Below are positions 28,298 through 37,190 of a stretch of 64,000 nt of DNA, piece after piece. This DNA comes from Paracoccus sp. MC1862. Its GTDB lineage: Bacteria > Pseudomonadota > Alphaproteobacteria > Rhodobacterales > Rhodobacteraceae. The stretch's first letter is position 1; every line of letters begins with the position of its first letter. The notes under the pieces were generated by a model. It was not told the DNA's origin, searched no databases, and was given only the letters and a program-made list of their open reading frames with translations. The DNA lies in NCBI RefSeq assembly GCF_016617715.1, contig NZ_CP067225.1, positions 2,216,001 through 2,280,000 of the forward strand, given 5' to 3'. The translations under genes were made by a program, and so were the position numbers.

Positions 28298-29869
28298 TCA
28301 CAGATTGCCCGCGCCCATCTCGCGGGCGATGTGGTCGGCTTGGCGGATCGCAAGCGCCACGATGGTCAGCGTCGGGTTCTCGGCCGCCCCGGTGGTGAAC
28401 TGCGAGCCGTCCGACACGAACAGGTTGGGAATGTCGTGGCTCTGTCCCCAGCGGTTCACCACCCCGTCGCGCGGATTGTCCGACATCCGGTTCGTGCCGA
28501 TGTTGTGGGTGGACGGATAGGGCGGCGTCGGCAGCGACCGCACCGCGCCCGCCGCCTTGTGGATCGCGATCCCCCGCGCATAGGCGTGGTCGCGCATCGC
28601 CACGTCATTGGGGTGGTCGTCGTAATGGACCACCGGCGTCGGCAGGCCGAACTGGTCCAGAACGGCCGTGTCCACCGTGATGCGGTTGGTTTCCTGGGGC
28701 ATGTCCTCGCCCACGATCCACATCCCGGCCATGTTCTCGTAGCCGTCGATCGCGCTGGTGAACTCGCGCCCCCAGGCGCCGGGGTCGAGGAAGGCCGCCA
28801 TGAAGGGAATCCCGATCGACAGCGTTTCCAGCTCGTAGCCCGCGACGAAGCCGCGCGAGGGGTCGTGCCGCGCCTCGTCCTGCATGATCCCGGCCATGGT
28901 GGTGCCGCGCCACATCCGCACCGGACGCTCGAAGATGCTGTAGACCGAGCCGGTGACATGGCGCATGTAGTTGCGCCCGACCTGCCCCGAGGAATTGCCC
29001 AGCCCGTCGGGGAACATCGCCGAGGCCGAGTTCAGCAGCAGCCGCGGGCTTTCGATGGTGTTGCCCGCCACGCAGACGATCCGCGCTGCCTGCCGCTGTT
29101 CCACCCCGTCCTTGTCGAAATAGACGACGCCGGTGACGCGGCCCGCGTCGTCATGCTCGATCCGCGCCGCGTGGCAGCGTTCGCGCACCTCGAGGTTGCC
29201 GGTTTCTTCGCCAAGCGGGATCTCGGTATAGGCGGTGGACCACTTGGCGCCCCATTTGCAGCCCTGAAAGCAGAAGCCGGTCTGCTGGCAGGCCTGCCTT
29301 CCGCCGTATTCGATCGAGTTGATCGCCATGCGGCCAGTATGGACTTCCTTGTAGCCGACGGCCTTGGCACCCTTCTCCATCACCAGGAAGTTGTTGTTGC
29401 CGGGCAGGCCGGGCAGGCCGTTGGTGCGGGTCACGCCCATCCTGGCCTCGGCCAGCGTGTACCAGGGGTCCATCTCACCCGCGTCGATCGGCCAGTCGAT
29501 CAGGTTCGCCCCCTCGACCCGGCCATAGTTCGTCAGCGCCTTCCATTCATGTTCCTGGAAGCGCAACGAGGCGCCGGCCCAGTGGGTCGTGGTGCCGCCG
29601 ACCGCCTTGACGATCCAGGTCGGCAGGCCCGCGAAATCCCGCGTCAGCCGGAAGCTGCCGTCGGACCGGCGGGTATCGAGCCAGGCAAGCTGGGCGAAGC
29701 TGGCCCATTCGTCGTTGACGTAGTCCTCGGGCAGGTAGCGGCCCCCGGCCTCCAGCGCCACGACGGAAATGCCCTTCTGCGCGAGTTCGTTGGCAAGCGT
29801 GCCGCCGCCTGCACCGGTGCCGATGATGACGACCACGCTGTCGTCGGTGTTGCTGAACGGAGCAGCCAT
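28298..29869 (-). CDS. GMC oxidoreductase (gluconate 2-dehydrogenase large-subunit type)
   Basis: A 523-residue FAD enzyme. The N-terminal dinucleotide fold is VVIIGTGAGGGTLANELAQK, and the GMC signature region is KAVGGTTTHWAGASLRFQ. The C-terminal GMC_oxred_C part has STHNIGTNRMSDNPRDGVVN and SDGSQFTTGAAENPTLTIVA. This type oxidises sugar alcohols or sugar acids at the periplasmic face, usually passing electrons to a cytochrome c subunit. It lies 14 bases after its subunit-3 partner. No cytochrome subunit gene is adjacent. The ATG at 29869 fits the fold start. Confidence 0.88.
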   Translation of the reverse strand: MAAPFSNTDDSVVVIIGTGAGGGTLANELAQKGISVVALEAGGRYLPEDYVNDEWASFAQLAWLDTRRSDGSFRLTRDFAGLPTWIVKAVGGTTTHWAGASLRFQEHEWKALTNYGRVEGANLIDWPIDAGEMDPWYTLAEARMGVTRTNGLPGLPGNNNFLVMEKGAKAVGYKEVHTGRMAINSIEYGGRQACQQTGFCFQGCKWGAKWSTAYTEIPLGEETGNLEVRERCHAARIEHDDAGRVTGVVYFDKDGVEQRQAARIVCVAGNTIESPRLLLNSASAMFPDGLGNSSGQVGRNYMRHVTGSVYSIFERPVRMWRGTTMAGIMQDEARHDPSRGFVAGYELETLSIGIPFMAAFLDPGAWGREFTSAIDGYENMAGMWIVGEDMPQETNRITVDTAVLDQFGLPTPVVHYDDHPNDVAMRDHAYARGIAIHKAAGAVRSLPTPPYPSTHNIGTNRMSDNPRDGVVNRWGQSHDIPNLFVSDGSQFTTGAAENPTLTIVALAIRQADHIAREMGAGNL

Positions 29870-29883
29870 GTTCCGGTCCTCCC

Positions 29884-30405
29884 TTACAGCCAAGCGATGT
29901 CGTTGAAGCCGCGGTCGATGTAGCCGCCGTGGCTGAAGCTTTCCCCTTCGTAGCCGAAGAGGGGCCATATCTCTTTCTGGTTGTAGAGGTCGGTGACCAG
30001 CCCCGCACGGACCGTGCGGAAGAACTCGCCCTTCTCGATGGCGTGCAGGACAGCCACCCGCTCGGCTTCCCACAGGGCGGCAAGGTAGCTGGCATGGCCC
30101 TGCCCCTGTGCCGCGGCGTCGAGGCCCGCGATCCCGGCCTCGACCATGGGCGCTTTCTCGGCCGTGTCATAGCCCTTGACGGCCACGGCATAGCGGTCGT
30201 CGGGGATGCGGTCGTGGGGGTAGATGTCGCGCGCCATCTGCACCAGCGTCGCCATGGTCTGCGGCGTCAAGGCCGTCACCTCCAGCGCCCAGGCGGCCCC
30301 GCGTTCCGTGACCCAGCTTGCGCCGATCAGAAGGCTGCCCCCTGCCGCAAAACTACGCGCCAGAAGCTCGCGCCGGGTCATCCCGGCACGGTCAATCCTG
30401 TTCAT
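29884..30405 (-). CDS. Gluconate 2-dehydrogenase subunit 3 family protein
   Basis: A 173-residue protein with a twin-arginine signal (MTRRELLARSFAAGGSLLIG), as in subunit 3 of membrane-bound sugar dehydrogenases. The mature part has DIYPHDRIPDDRYAVAVKGY and ends GYIDRGFNDIAWL, both typical of the family. It is thought to carry its GMC partner across the membrane by the Tat route. It is the first gene of a two-gene unit with the oxidoreductase. Confidence 0.88.
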   Translation of the reverse strand: MNRIDRAGMTRRELLARSFAAGGSLLIGASWVTERGAAWALEVTALTPQTMATLVQMARDIYPHDRIPDDRYAVAVKGYDTAEKAPMVEAGIAGLDAAAQGQGHASYLAALWEAERVAVLHAIEKGEFFRTVRAGLVTDLYNQKEIWPLFGYEGESFSHGGYIDRGFNDIAWL

Positions 30406-30447
30406 GTTTCTCCTCCCTTGGGTCCGGCCCCCTCCCCGGGGCCTTGC

Positions 30448-30843
30448 CTAGTGAAAGCGGCCTTGCCGCTGCAGCACCTCGATCTGATAGCCGTCCGGGT
30501 CGGCGATGAAGAAGAAGCGGGCGATGACCTCGCCCCCCGGTACGAAATCCACCAGCTTGCGCGGGCCAAAGCCCAGTTCGGTCAGGCGCGCGTGTTCCGC
30601 CTCCAGGTCGTCGACCGACACGGCCAGGTGGCCGTAGCCGTCGCCCAGGTCATAGGGTTCCGTCCGGTCCTTGTTGATGGTCAGCTCAAGCTCGAAGTCG
30701 CTTTCGGCGTTGCGCAGGTACACCAGGGTGAAGGCAGGGAAATCCAGCCGCGTGTCCACCTTGAGCCCAAAGGCGCGGTCGTAGAAATCGACCGCGCGCG
30801 CCTCGTCCAGCACCCGGATCATGGAATGGATCGCTTTGGCCAT
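30448..30843 (-). CDS. Glyoxalase I-like VOC family protein
   Basis: A 131-residue vicinal-oxygen-chelate protein. It begins with SMIRVLDEARAVDFYDRAFG, the first beta-alpha-beta module, and ends FFFIADPDGYQIEVLQR, carrying the second metal-ligand Glu. A His at GYGHLAVSVDD is another metal ligand. The pattern is close to lactoylglutathione lyase (GloA), which detoxifies methylglyoxal, and the length matches. The second ATG at 30843 is preferred for ribosome-site spacing. Confidence 0.82.
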   Translation of the reverse strand: MAKAIHSMIRVLDEARAVDFYDRAFGLKVDTRLDFPAFTLVYLRNAESDFELELTINKDRTEPYDLGDGYGHLAVSVDDLEAEHARLTELGFGPRKLVDFVPGGEVIARFFFIADPDGYQIEVLQRQGRFH

Positions 30844-30932
30844 CATGCCCTTCCCGTTCTTCCTTTTCCTTCGACTACAGCCTTTCCGGTTGGGGCGGGC
30901 AGTAGCAGGTTACTACAGGTTCGCCTTTCGGC

Positions 30933-31223
30933 CTATTCGGCCGCCAAGGCAAAACCCGCGTCCCGCGCCTGCTGCATCTCGATCAGGCAGGCGCAGCGCA
31001 GCAGCGAGGCGAAGTTGCGAACGCCGCCCTGGATCTCCTGCACCTCGTCATGAAGGCGAGAGATGAAGGCCGGCGTCGTCATCCCCTCGCGCGCTGCCAT
31101 GCTGTCGAGGATGCGCCAGAAGCTGCGTTCCAGCCGGATGCTGGTCGAATGGCCGCTGAGCCTCAGGCGCCGGGTCACGGGCTCGTAGCTTTCGGGACGC
31201 TGGCCAGCATAGACTTGGCACAT
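30933..31223 (-). CDS. Ribbon-helix-helix domain protein
   Basis: A 96-residue protein with a ribbon-helix-helix core: the strand HSTSIRLERSFWRIL, then helix DSMAAREGMTTPAFISRLHD. This matches the RHH_4 family found in Rhizobiales and Rhodobacterales. The last third (ASLLRCACLIEMQQARDA) is helical. The start at 31223 follows GGGGGAG. Such small proteins usually bind DNA as dimers; the target is unknown. Confidence 0.75.
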   Translation of the reverse strand: MCQVYAGQRPESYEPVTRRLRLSGHSTSIRLERSFWRILDSMAAREGMTTPAFISRLHDEVQEIQGGVRNFASLLRCACLIEMQQARDAGFALAAE

Positions 31224-31611
31224 GGTATGCTCCCCCTGCTCCGGCTTCCGGCGCTCATTCCGCCAAGGCCGGAGTCTCGGGTTGAATTTGACGCGGTTGC
31301 GCCCATGGCGCAATGGCTGACATCGGCCAGCGCCGCGCAAGAGGGCAGACAATCGAACCCTACTCAAAGAGCCGCCTCGCCAGAGCCGCGTCCCGGGAAT
31401 ATCAGGTGCGTTCTGCAGCATGGGAGCCTTTCCGGGTAGACGGCTATCGGCGATGAAGCGGTCTTGAGCGGATTGTTCAGCGAATACTTGCGCCCCGGCA
31501 GACGCAAGCTGCTGAACCACCGGCTTGTCCTGTAGCAGGCTGCTGAAGCGGTCGGCTTTCGCCCCGGTTTGAGGGAGATGCTTCACCCTCTGCACGACAA
31601 GGGCGAGCGTG
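31224..31611. other. Intergenic region, no gene seen
   Basis: About 390 bases between the RHH gene and a transposase relic. A minus-strand frame is open across it as an extension of the RHH gene, but the text is not protein-like. I see no structured RNA. Confidence 0.4.
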
Positions 31612-32110
31612 ATGATGCGCGGCACGGATGAGGCGAGCGGGTCGCTGTTGAGCCATGTCGGTCTGGAGGAGCGCCTCCCGGCGCGGCACCCGCTGCGCAT
31701 AGTCCGGCAGGTGGTGAATGACGCGCGCGCGGGCCTCGATGCCGGGTTCGAGACGCTCTACACCGATTGCGGCCGCCCGTCGATCGCGCCGGACCGGCTG
31801 ATCAGGGCAGGCCTGATCCTGTTCCTGTTCCTGGTCCGCGCGGCAACTGATGGAGCAGACGCAGTATAGCCTGCTGGTTCGCTGGTTTGTGGGCCTTGGG
31901 ATTGACGATCCTGCCTGGGTGCCGACCGTCTTCACCCAGAGCCACGACCGGCTGCTGACGACCAAGATGTCGCGGCACCGGTGATGGCGGCGATCCTCGC
32001 GCGCCGCGAGGTCGCGCCGCTGTTGTCGGACGCGCATTTCCCGGCCGACGGCACGCTGGTCAAGGCCCTGGACCCCGATGAAGAGCTTTCAGCCGAAGCC
32101 CGACGCCGCC
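31612..32110 (+). pseudogene. IS5/IS1182-type transposase relic (N-terminal)
   Basis: The frame starts MRGTDEASGSLLSHVGLEER and continues PARHPLRIVRQVVNDARAGL and GRPSIAPDRLIRAGLI, the DUF772-type N terminus of IS1182/IS5-like transposases. It then loses frame near 31830 and resumes as SLLVRWFVGLGIDDPAWVPT with a later stop. The catalytic half is missing. Its decayed end runs straight into the broken end of hutD. Confidence 0.7.
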
Positions 32111-32284
32111 CCGCTGACGACGAGGGACCGTGGGGCCCGCTCTCGCCAGGCACGACCGCGGCCGACCAGCCCGAACAGACCTATGCCGAGATCGTCCCGA
32201 TGCCGCGCCCCATCCACCGACACCGCAATGCAATCCCGGTTTTCTCTCCCGCCACGAGGGCGACAGTCTTCCGCGGAAGGCTGT

Positions 32285-32662
32285 CGCCGGGGGAAGCTCG
32301 ACCATCCGGTGCGAAAAGGCGCAGCGCCGGGTCATGATGTTTAGATCCAGCACCGGGCCCGCGTCCAAGCTCGCATGGACCGGCGCCTCGCCGGGAAAGG
32401 ACAAGGGCGGGCCGTCCGCCGTCACCGCGACTTCGGTGCCGCCGAAGGACAGGCGCATCGGCCCGCCTGTCAGCACGGCAAGGGTGCGATCGCTGCCGGG
32501 AAAGGCTGAGAAGGTGCCGTCCGCCGCCGCCCCGGCCATCGACAGCCGTGTGTCGAAGCCGGACAGGTCCGCGCCGTCCGGCCAGACGGCCAGTTCGTGC
32601 GTGACGCCGCCGCCGTTCTTCCAGCGCACGGCCCTGCCCTCTCCCCGACGCACGAGCCTCAC
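32285..32662 (-). pseudogene. hutD: Truncated HutD
   Basis: About 126 residues match the first two thirds of HutD (VRWKNGGGVTHELAVWPDGA, FDTRLSMAGAAADGTFSAFP, VLDLNIMTRRCAFSHRM). After residue 126 the frame runs into transposase-relic sequence and no longer resembles HutD, so the usual C-terminal third (family length about 180-190) is lost. It overlaps the hutU fragment by 4 bases, the normal hut operon order. HutD modulates histidine-degradation genes. It is probably inactive. Confidence 0.7.
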
Positions 32663-33018
32663 TTGAGGATGCCCGGCAGGTTCAGGCCATGCTCGCGCGC
32701 GCAGTCGATCGCGATGTCATAGCCTGCGTCGGCGTGGCGCATGACGCCCGTGGCCGGGTCGTTCCACAGCACGCGCCCGATCCGGCGGTCGGCGTCTGCG
32801 GTGCCGTCGCAGCAGATGACCATGCCCGAATGCTGGCTGAAGCCCATGCCCACGCCACCGCCGTGGTGCAGCGACACCCAGGTCGCGCCGGATGCGGTGT
32901 TCAGCAGCGCGTTCAACAGCGGCCAGTCCGACACGGCGTCCGAGCCGTCCTTCATCGACTCGGTTTCCCGGTTGGGCGAGGCGACAGAACCCGAGTCCAG
33001 GTGGTCGCGGCCGATGCG
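32659..33018 (-). pseudogene. hutU: 3' fragment of urocanate hydratase gene hutU
   Basis: The last 119 or so residues of urocanase: [60 protein letters not shown], and the C terminus [20 protein letters not shown]. The rest of the enzyme (more than 430 residues) is missing, because upstream of about 33018 the minus-strand text is replaced by phage sequence. The fragment cannot work. Within it the sequence is well preserved, so the break may be recent. Confidence 0.85.
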
Positions 33019-33180
33019 GTCACGCGCGGCCTGAAGCCCGAGGCGCTGCGTGCGAAGGTGCTGGCCGATCTCGCCGCCCGCAGCGATGCCGCCGGGATCG
33101 TCGCCACGGCTCCGGCCGCCACAGCCAGGGAGAGCCCGATCGTTGCGGCCGCGAAGAAGGCCGCCGCCGCCTTGCGCTGA
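33016..33180 (+). pseudogene. C-terminal end of a phage head protease gene (truncated)
   Basis: The plus-strand frame ending at 33180 reads [20 protein letters not shown] and ends [13 protein letters not shown]. This is the kind of tail seen in S49-type capsid proteases that precede the D-like decoration gene in many prophages. The family call rests mainly on its place before genes D and E. The 5' part is gone at the junction with hutU. Confidence 0.45.
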
Positions 33181-33235
33181 ATCCGGCGCTGACTTCTGGC
33201 GCCTCCCAAACCCCCATCATCCCGGAGACCGAACC

Positions 33236-33616
33236 ATGCCCGTCCTGACGGAACCGCCCAGCATGGGCGATGTCCTCAAATACGAGGTCAACCCGAACTA
33301 CACCCGCGAGACGGTGACGCTGCTGATGGGCATGCCCTATCCGGCAGGGGCCGTCCTCGGCCGCATCACGGCCAGCGGCAAGTACACCCTGTCGGCCGCG
33401 ACCGGGGCAGACGGCGCTCAGACCGCCGTCGCCGTCCTCCTCTATCCGGTGAACGCCACGCTGGCGGATGCGGTCGGCGTCGTCGTCGCCCGCGGCCCCG
33501 CCATCGTCTCGCGCGCAGGCCTCGCCTACGAGGCCACGGTCAATGACGCGGCCAAGATCACCGCCAAGATCGGCCAGCTCGCGAGCGCCGGCATCATTGC
33601 CCGCGACGGCGTCTGA
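33236..33616 (+). CDS. Phage head decoration protein (lambda D-like)
   Basis: A 126-residue protein resembling the gpD head-stabilisation family. It has a short N-terminal arm, DVLKYEVNPNYTRETVTLLM, then PYPAGAVLGRITASGKYTLS and AVAVLLYPVNATLADAVGVV. This family forms trimers on the outside of the capsid. GGAGA lies upstream of the ATG at 33236. It stands just before the capsid gene, as in lambda. Confidence 0.82.
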   Translation: MPVLTEPPSMGDVLKYEVNPNYTRETVTLLMGMPYPAGAVLGRITASGKYTLSAATGADGAQTAVAVLLYPVNATLADAVGVVVARGPAIVSRAGLAYEATVNDAAKITAKIGQLASAGIIARDGV

Positions 33617-33641
33617 TCCCACATCCCTCCGGAGTCCCTCC

Positions 33642-34664
33642 ATGACCCTCGTCCGCAATCCCTTCGACGCCGGCGGTTATTCGCTGGCCGAGATGACGCA
33701 GGCCATCAACATCCTGCCGAACCTCTATACCCGTCTCGCGCAGCTCGGCCTCTTCCGCTTCGAGGGGGTCAGCCAGCGCTCGGTCATCATCGAGCAGTAT
33801 GAGGGCGTCCTGAACCTGCTGCCCTCGGTGCCGCTGGGCGGCCCGGCGACCGTCGGCACCCGCGAGGGTCGCTCGATGCGCAGCTTCGCCCTGCCGTGGA
33901 TTCCGCATGACGACGTCATCCTGCCTGCCGACATCCAAGGCGCCCCCGCGCTGGGCGCGTTCGACGCCGCTGATCCGCTGGTCGAGGTGATGAACCGCAA
34001 GCTGCTGCTCATGCGCCGCAAGCACGCCCAGACCCGCGAATACATGGAGATGAACGCACTCCGCGGCATCGTGAAGGACGGCGCCGGCACCACCCTCTAC
34101 AACTACTTCAGCGAGTTCGGGCTGACCCAGATCTCGGTCGACTTCGTCCTCGGCACCGCGGCTACCCCCGTGCAGGGCAAGGTGCGCGAGGTCCTGCGGG
34201 CGGTCGAGGACAACCTGCTGGGCGAGAGCATGAGTGATGTGCACGCCCTCGTCAGCCGCGAGTTCTTCGACAAGCTGATCGCCCATCCGAAGACCGAAGA
34301 GGCGTACAAGTTCTACGCCGCGACGGGCGCCCAGCCGCTCCGCCAGGACATGCGCCGCAACTTTCCCTTCGCCGGGATCGTCTTCGAGGAATATGCGGGC
34401 GCCGTGACCCTTTCCACGAAGGCGACCGAACGGCTGGTCCCGGCAAACGAAGGCATCGCCTTCCCGCTCGGCACGATGGACACCTTCACCACCTATGGCG
34501 GGCCCGCCAACCTGCTGGAAGCGGCCAACACCCTCGGTCTGCCGCTCTATGCGCGCCAGCATCTCGACGAGAAGGGCCGCTGGATCGACCTGATGACGGA
34601 AGCCTCGATCCTGCCCGTGAACAAGCGGCCGCGGATCGCGATCCGCCTGCACAGCTCGAACTGA
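33642..34664 (+). CDS. Phage major capsid protein (lambda E-like)
   Basis: A 340-residue major capsid protein of the phage E family (HK97 fold). Family patterns are present: FDAGGYSLAEMTQAINILPN at the start, TLPW-like FALPWIPHDDVILPADIQGA, and MRRNFPFAGIVFEEYAGAVT plus AFPLGTMDTFTTYGGPANLL later. Length matches lambda gpE (341). GGAG lies upstream of the start. It appears intact. Confidence 0.92.
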   Translation: MTLVRNPFDAGGYSLAEMTQAINILPNLYTRLAQLGLFRFEGVSQRSVIIEQYEGVLNLLPSVPLGGPATVGTREGRSMRSFALPWIPHDDVILPADIQGAPALGAFDAADPLVEVMNRKLLLMRRKHAQTREYMEMNALRGIVKDGAGTTLYNYFSEFGLTQISVDFVLGTAATPVQGKVREVLRAVEDNLLGESMSDVHALVSREFFDKLIAHPKTEEAYKFYAATGAQPLRQDMRRNFPFAGIVFEEYAGAVTLSTKATERLVPANEGIAFPLGTMDTFTTYGGPANLLEAANTLGLPLYARQHLDEKGRWIDLMTEASILPVNKRPRIAIRLHSSN

Positions 34665-34682
34665 CGCGCGGCAGAAATCCTC

Positions 34683-34997
34683 ATGTCCGTCTTTGCCGCC
34701 GCCATGGACCGCATCTTCACCCATGCCGCCATGGCGGCCCCGGCGCTCTGGATCTCCGCCTCCACCTCCGAGGAGCGCCCGATCCGTGTCATTGCCCGCG
34801 CGCCTGACCGCATCACCGAGTTCGGCGCAGGGCGCTTCGTCAGCGACAGCATGATGGTGGATGTGCGCGTGGCCGACCTGCCCACCCCGCATCCGGGCGA
34901 TCTGATCGTCATCGGCGCCGACAGCCATGTGATCCAGGGAGAGCCGCTGCGCGACCGCGAGCGTCTGATCTGGACGCTGGACCTGAGGCCTGCGTGA
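34683..34997 (+). CDS. Phage head-tail joining protein
   Basis: A 104-residue protein of the size of lambda gpFII-like joining proteins. It begins MSVFAAAMDRIFTHAAMAAP and ends with a beta-rich part (PHPGDLIVIGADSHVIQGEP, RLIWTLDLRPA). It sits between the capsid gene and a tail-completion gene, where this function belongs. The call is mainly positional. Confidence 0.65.
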   Translation: MSVFAAAMDRIFTHAAMAAPALWISASTSEERPIRVIARAPDRITEFGAGRFVSDSMMVDVRVADLPTPHPGDLIVIGADSHVIQGEPLRDRERLIWTLDLRPA

Positions 34998-35001
34998 CAC
35001 G

Positions 35002-35634
35002 ATGAAGCTGAAGCTCGAGATCAGCCCCGACCTCGTCGCCCTGATGCAGGCCGAAATCCGGGCTGGCGAGAAGGCCGTCAGCACCGCCATGCGCGAGGCG
35101 GGCGCCGACCTGAAATCCGCCTGGCGCGGTCAGATCACCGGCGCGGGGCTCGGCGCGCGGCTGGGCAACTCGATCCGCCTCGCCACCTATCCCAGGGCCA
35201 GCGACAGCCTGAATGCCGCGGCGCTGGTCTGGTCGAACGCGCCGGTGATCGTCGGCGCCCATGACGCGGGGCCGCTGATCCGGTCGCGCGATGGGTTCTG
35301 GCTGGCAATCCCGACCCCGGCTGCGGGGAAGTCAACGCGCGGCGGACGGATCACCCCGGGTGAATGGGAACGCCGCAGCGGTATGCGCCTGCGCTTCGTC
35401 TATCGCCGCCGCGGCCCGAGCTTGCTGGTGGCCGAGGGGCGGCTGAACAGCAAGGGCCGGGCGGTGGCCTCACGCGCCAAGTCCGGACGGGGGCTGACAA
35501 CCGTGCCGATCTTCCTGCTGGTGCCGCAGGTCAGACTGCGCAAGCGGCTGGACATGACACGGGAGGCAGAACGGGTGGTGGACGGTGTACCGGGGCGAAT
35601 CGTGGCTGGATGGATGGAGACACAACGGCTCTGA
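35002..35634 (+). CDS. Phage tail-completion type protein (DUF6441-like)
   Basis: A 210-residue protein with AGEKAVSTAMREAGADLKSA near the N terminus, a middle section (RSRDGFWLAIPTPAAGKSTR) and a basic C-terminal half (VRLRKRLDMTREAERVVDGV). It resembles the DUF6441/minor-tail group that follows the joining protein in Rhodobacterales prophages. It probably terminates the tail tube or joins it to the head. The next phage gene is at 42388, so the module is split here by foreign DNA. Confidence 0.65.
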   Translation: MKLKLEISPDLVALMQAEIRAGEKAVSTAMREAGADLKSAWRGQITGAGLGARLGNSIRLATYPRASDSLNAAALVWSNAPVIVGAHDAGPLIRSRDGFWLAIPTPAAGKSTRGGRITPGEWERRSGMRLRFVYRRRGPSLLVAEGRLNSKGRAVASRAKSGRGLTTVPIFLLVPQVRLRKRLDMTREAERVVDGVPGRIVAGWMETQRL

Positions 35635-35703
35635 TGTCTGCCTTGCGGGACAATGCTACCATTCAGCCCCTTGCAAGCGCAGAGTATGTCAGCATCTGCT
35701 GAA

Positions 35704-35847
35704 TCAGCAGAGGAGGAAGGCGTTCAGCAGGGCAACGGAAAGGCCGAACTCGTACCACAGCGCCAGTCCCGCAAGAGCCACGGCAAGGAAGACGCCCACG
35801 GCCAGCAACAGGTGGAAACGTATCGACAGCATCCGCGCATCCCTCAT
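35704..35847 (-). CDS. Small membrane protein coupled to the MFS transporter
   Basis: A 47-residue protein whose ATG overlaps the MFS stop codon (TGATG on the minus strand). Two hydrophobic stretches are visible (FHLLLAVGVFLAVALAGLAL and LSVALLNAFLLC). A second ATG at 35832 could also serve. The coupling supports translation; function is unknown, perhaps an accessory of the transporter. Confidence 0.45.
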   Translation of the reverse strand: MRDARMLSIRFHLLLAVGVFLAVALAGLALWYEFGLSVALLNAFLLC

Positions 35848-37076
35848 CAAGCGGCCTGCAGCCTTGAAACCGGGGCATCCCGGATCGGCCAGTGCAGAAG
35901 CGCAGCAAGGACGGCGATGGCGATCGAGATCTGCCAGGCGAGGTCATAGGACCCGGTCGCGTTGTAGGCGTATCCCGCGCCCCAGGCCCCGAAGAACGAG
36001 CCGAGCTGATGGAACAGGAAGACAATCCCGAACAGCGTGGACATGTAGCGGACGCCGAAGATCTGGCCGACCAGCCCGCTCGTCAGGGGTACGGTGCCGA
36101 GCCACAGAAACCCCAGCGTGCAGGCGAACAGCGTGACGGACAGGGGCGTGACCGGAAAGGCGAGAAACAGCGCCATGAGCACGGCACGGGCCAGGTAGAT
36201 CCCGGCCAGAACGTGCTTCTTGCGCCAGCGGTCCGCCGACATGCCGAAGACGTAGGAGCCAAGGATGTTGAACAGCCCGATTAGCGCCAGCGCCCGTGCG
36301 CCGAGCGCCGGGTCGAGGCCCCGGTCCCCCAGGAAGGCCGGCAGGTGGGTTGCCACAAAGGCGACGTGAAAGCCGCAGACGAAAAACCCGGCATTCAGCA
36401 GCCAGAAGCCGGAATGGCCAGCGGCTTCGCGCAGCGCCTCGCCGTAGGTCTGCACGTGCGCGCTGCCGGTCTGCGGCACCGCCGGACGCCCCGCAATGCC
36501 GATGGCGAGAAGCACCATGGCGCCGGCCAGCGCGCCGAAGATCAGGAAGGTTTCCCGCCAGCCGAAGCCGGTGATCAGACCCTGCGCGACCGGCACCAGC
36601 AGGAACTGCCCGACCGAGCCGCCGGCCGTCACGATTCCGGCCGCCAATCCGCGCCGTTCGGGAGGCACGGCCCGCATTGCCGCGCCAATGGCGACGACGA
36701 AGGTTACGCCTGTCATGGCGAGGCCGACGATGAACCCGAGCGTGAGATTGAGCCCCGCCGCGCCTGAGATCATCGAGGCGAGGACAAGCCCAAGCGCATA
36801 GAGCGCCCCTCCGGCCGCCGCCACGCGTCCCGCCCCATACCTGTCCGCCAGCGCGCCGACAAAGGGCTGCGCCAGCCCGAGGATCAGGTTCTGCATGGCA
36901 ATCGCCAGCCCGAAGGCTTCCCGGCCAACGCCGATATCCAGCTCGATGGGGCGAAGGAACAGGCCGAACGACTGCCGGATGCCCATGGCGATGGTGACGA
37001 GCGTTGCCGCACAGATCAGGACGACCCAGGGGCGTCCGCGCAGCGCGGCGGCATTCGGGTCAGGTGTCTGGTTCAT
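35847..37076 (-). CDS. MFS transporter (monocarboxylate/OFA-like)
   Basis: A 409-residue, 12-segment major-facilitator protein. The loop 2-3 signature is FVGALADRYGAGRVAAAGGA, and FGMSADRWRKKHVLAGIYLA marks the matching loop in the second half. The N-terminal part (MGIRQSFGLFLRPIELDIGV) is close in style to the oxalate/formate and monocarboxylate porter group. Substrate is unknown. It is divergent from a MaoC gene and a TetR regulator, which probably controls it. Confidence 0.85.
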   Translation of the reverse strand: MNQTPDPNAAALRGRPWVVLICAATLVTIAMGIRQSFGLFLRPIELDIGVGREAFGLAIAMQNLILGLAQPFVGALADRYGAGRVAAAGGALYALGLVLASMISGAAGLNLTLGFIVGLAMTGVTFVVAIGAAMRAVPPERRGLAAGIVTAGGSVGQFLLVPVAQGLITGFGWRETFLIFGALAGAMVLLAIGIAGRPAVPQTGSAHVQTYGEALREAAGHSGFWLLNAGFFVCGFHVAFVATHLPAFLGDRGLDPALGARALALIGLFNILGSYVFGMSADRWRKKHVLAGIYLARAVLMALFLAFPVTPLSVTLFACTLGFLWLGTVPLTSGLVGQIFGVRYMSTLFGIVFLFHQLGSFFGAWGAGYAYNATGSYDLAWQISIAIAVLAALLHWPIRDAPVSRLQAA

Positions 37077-37190
37077 GGGCTCTCCTGCCCGCGGGAATCG
37101 GTCCGCCGCAGCGCCGGCTTGAGTCGGTTAGATAACAGTTGTAATCTATGTTGGCGAGTCCACAAGTGATCCGAAAGGCGAGGGAAGACG

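Noticed and set aside
28256-29923. A 555-codon plus-strand frame
   Set aside because: Shadow of the GMC oxidoreductase on the other strand.
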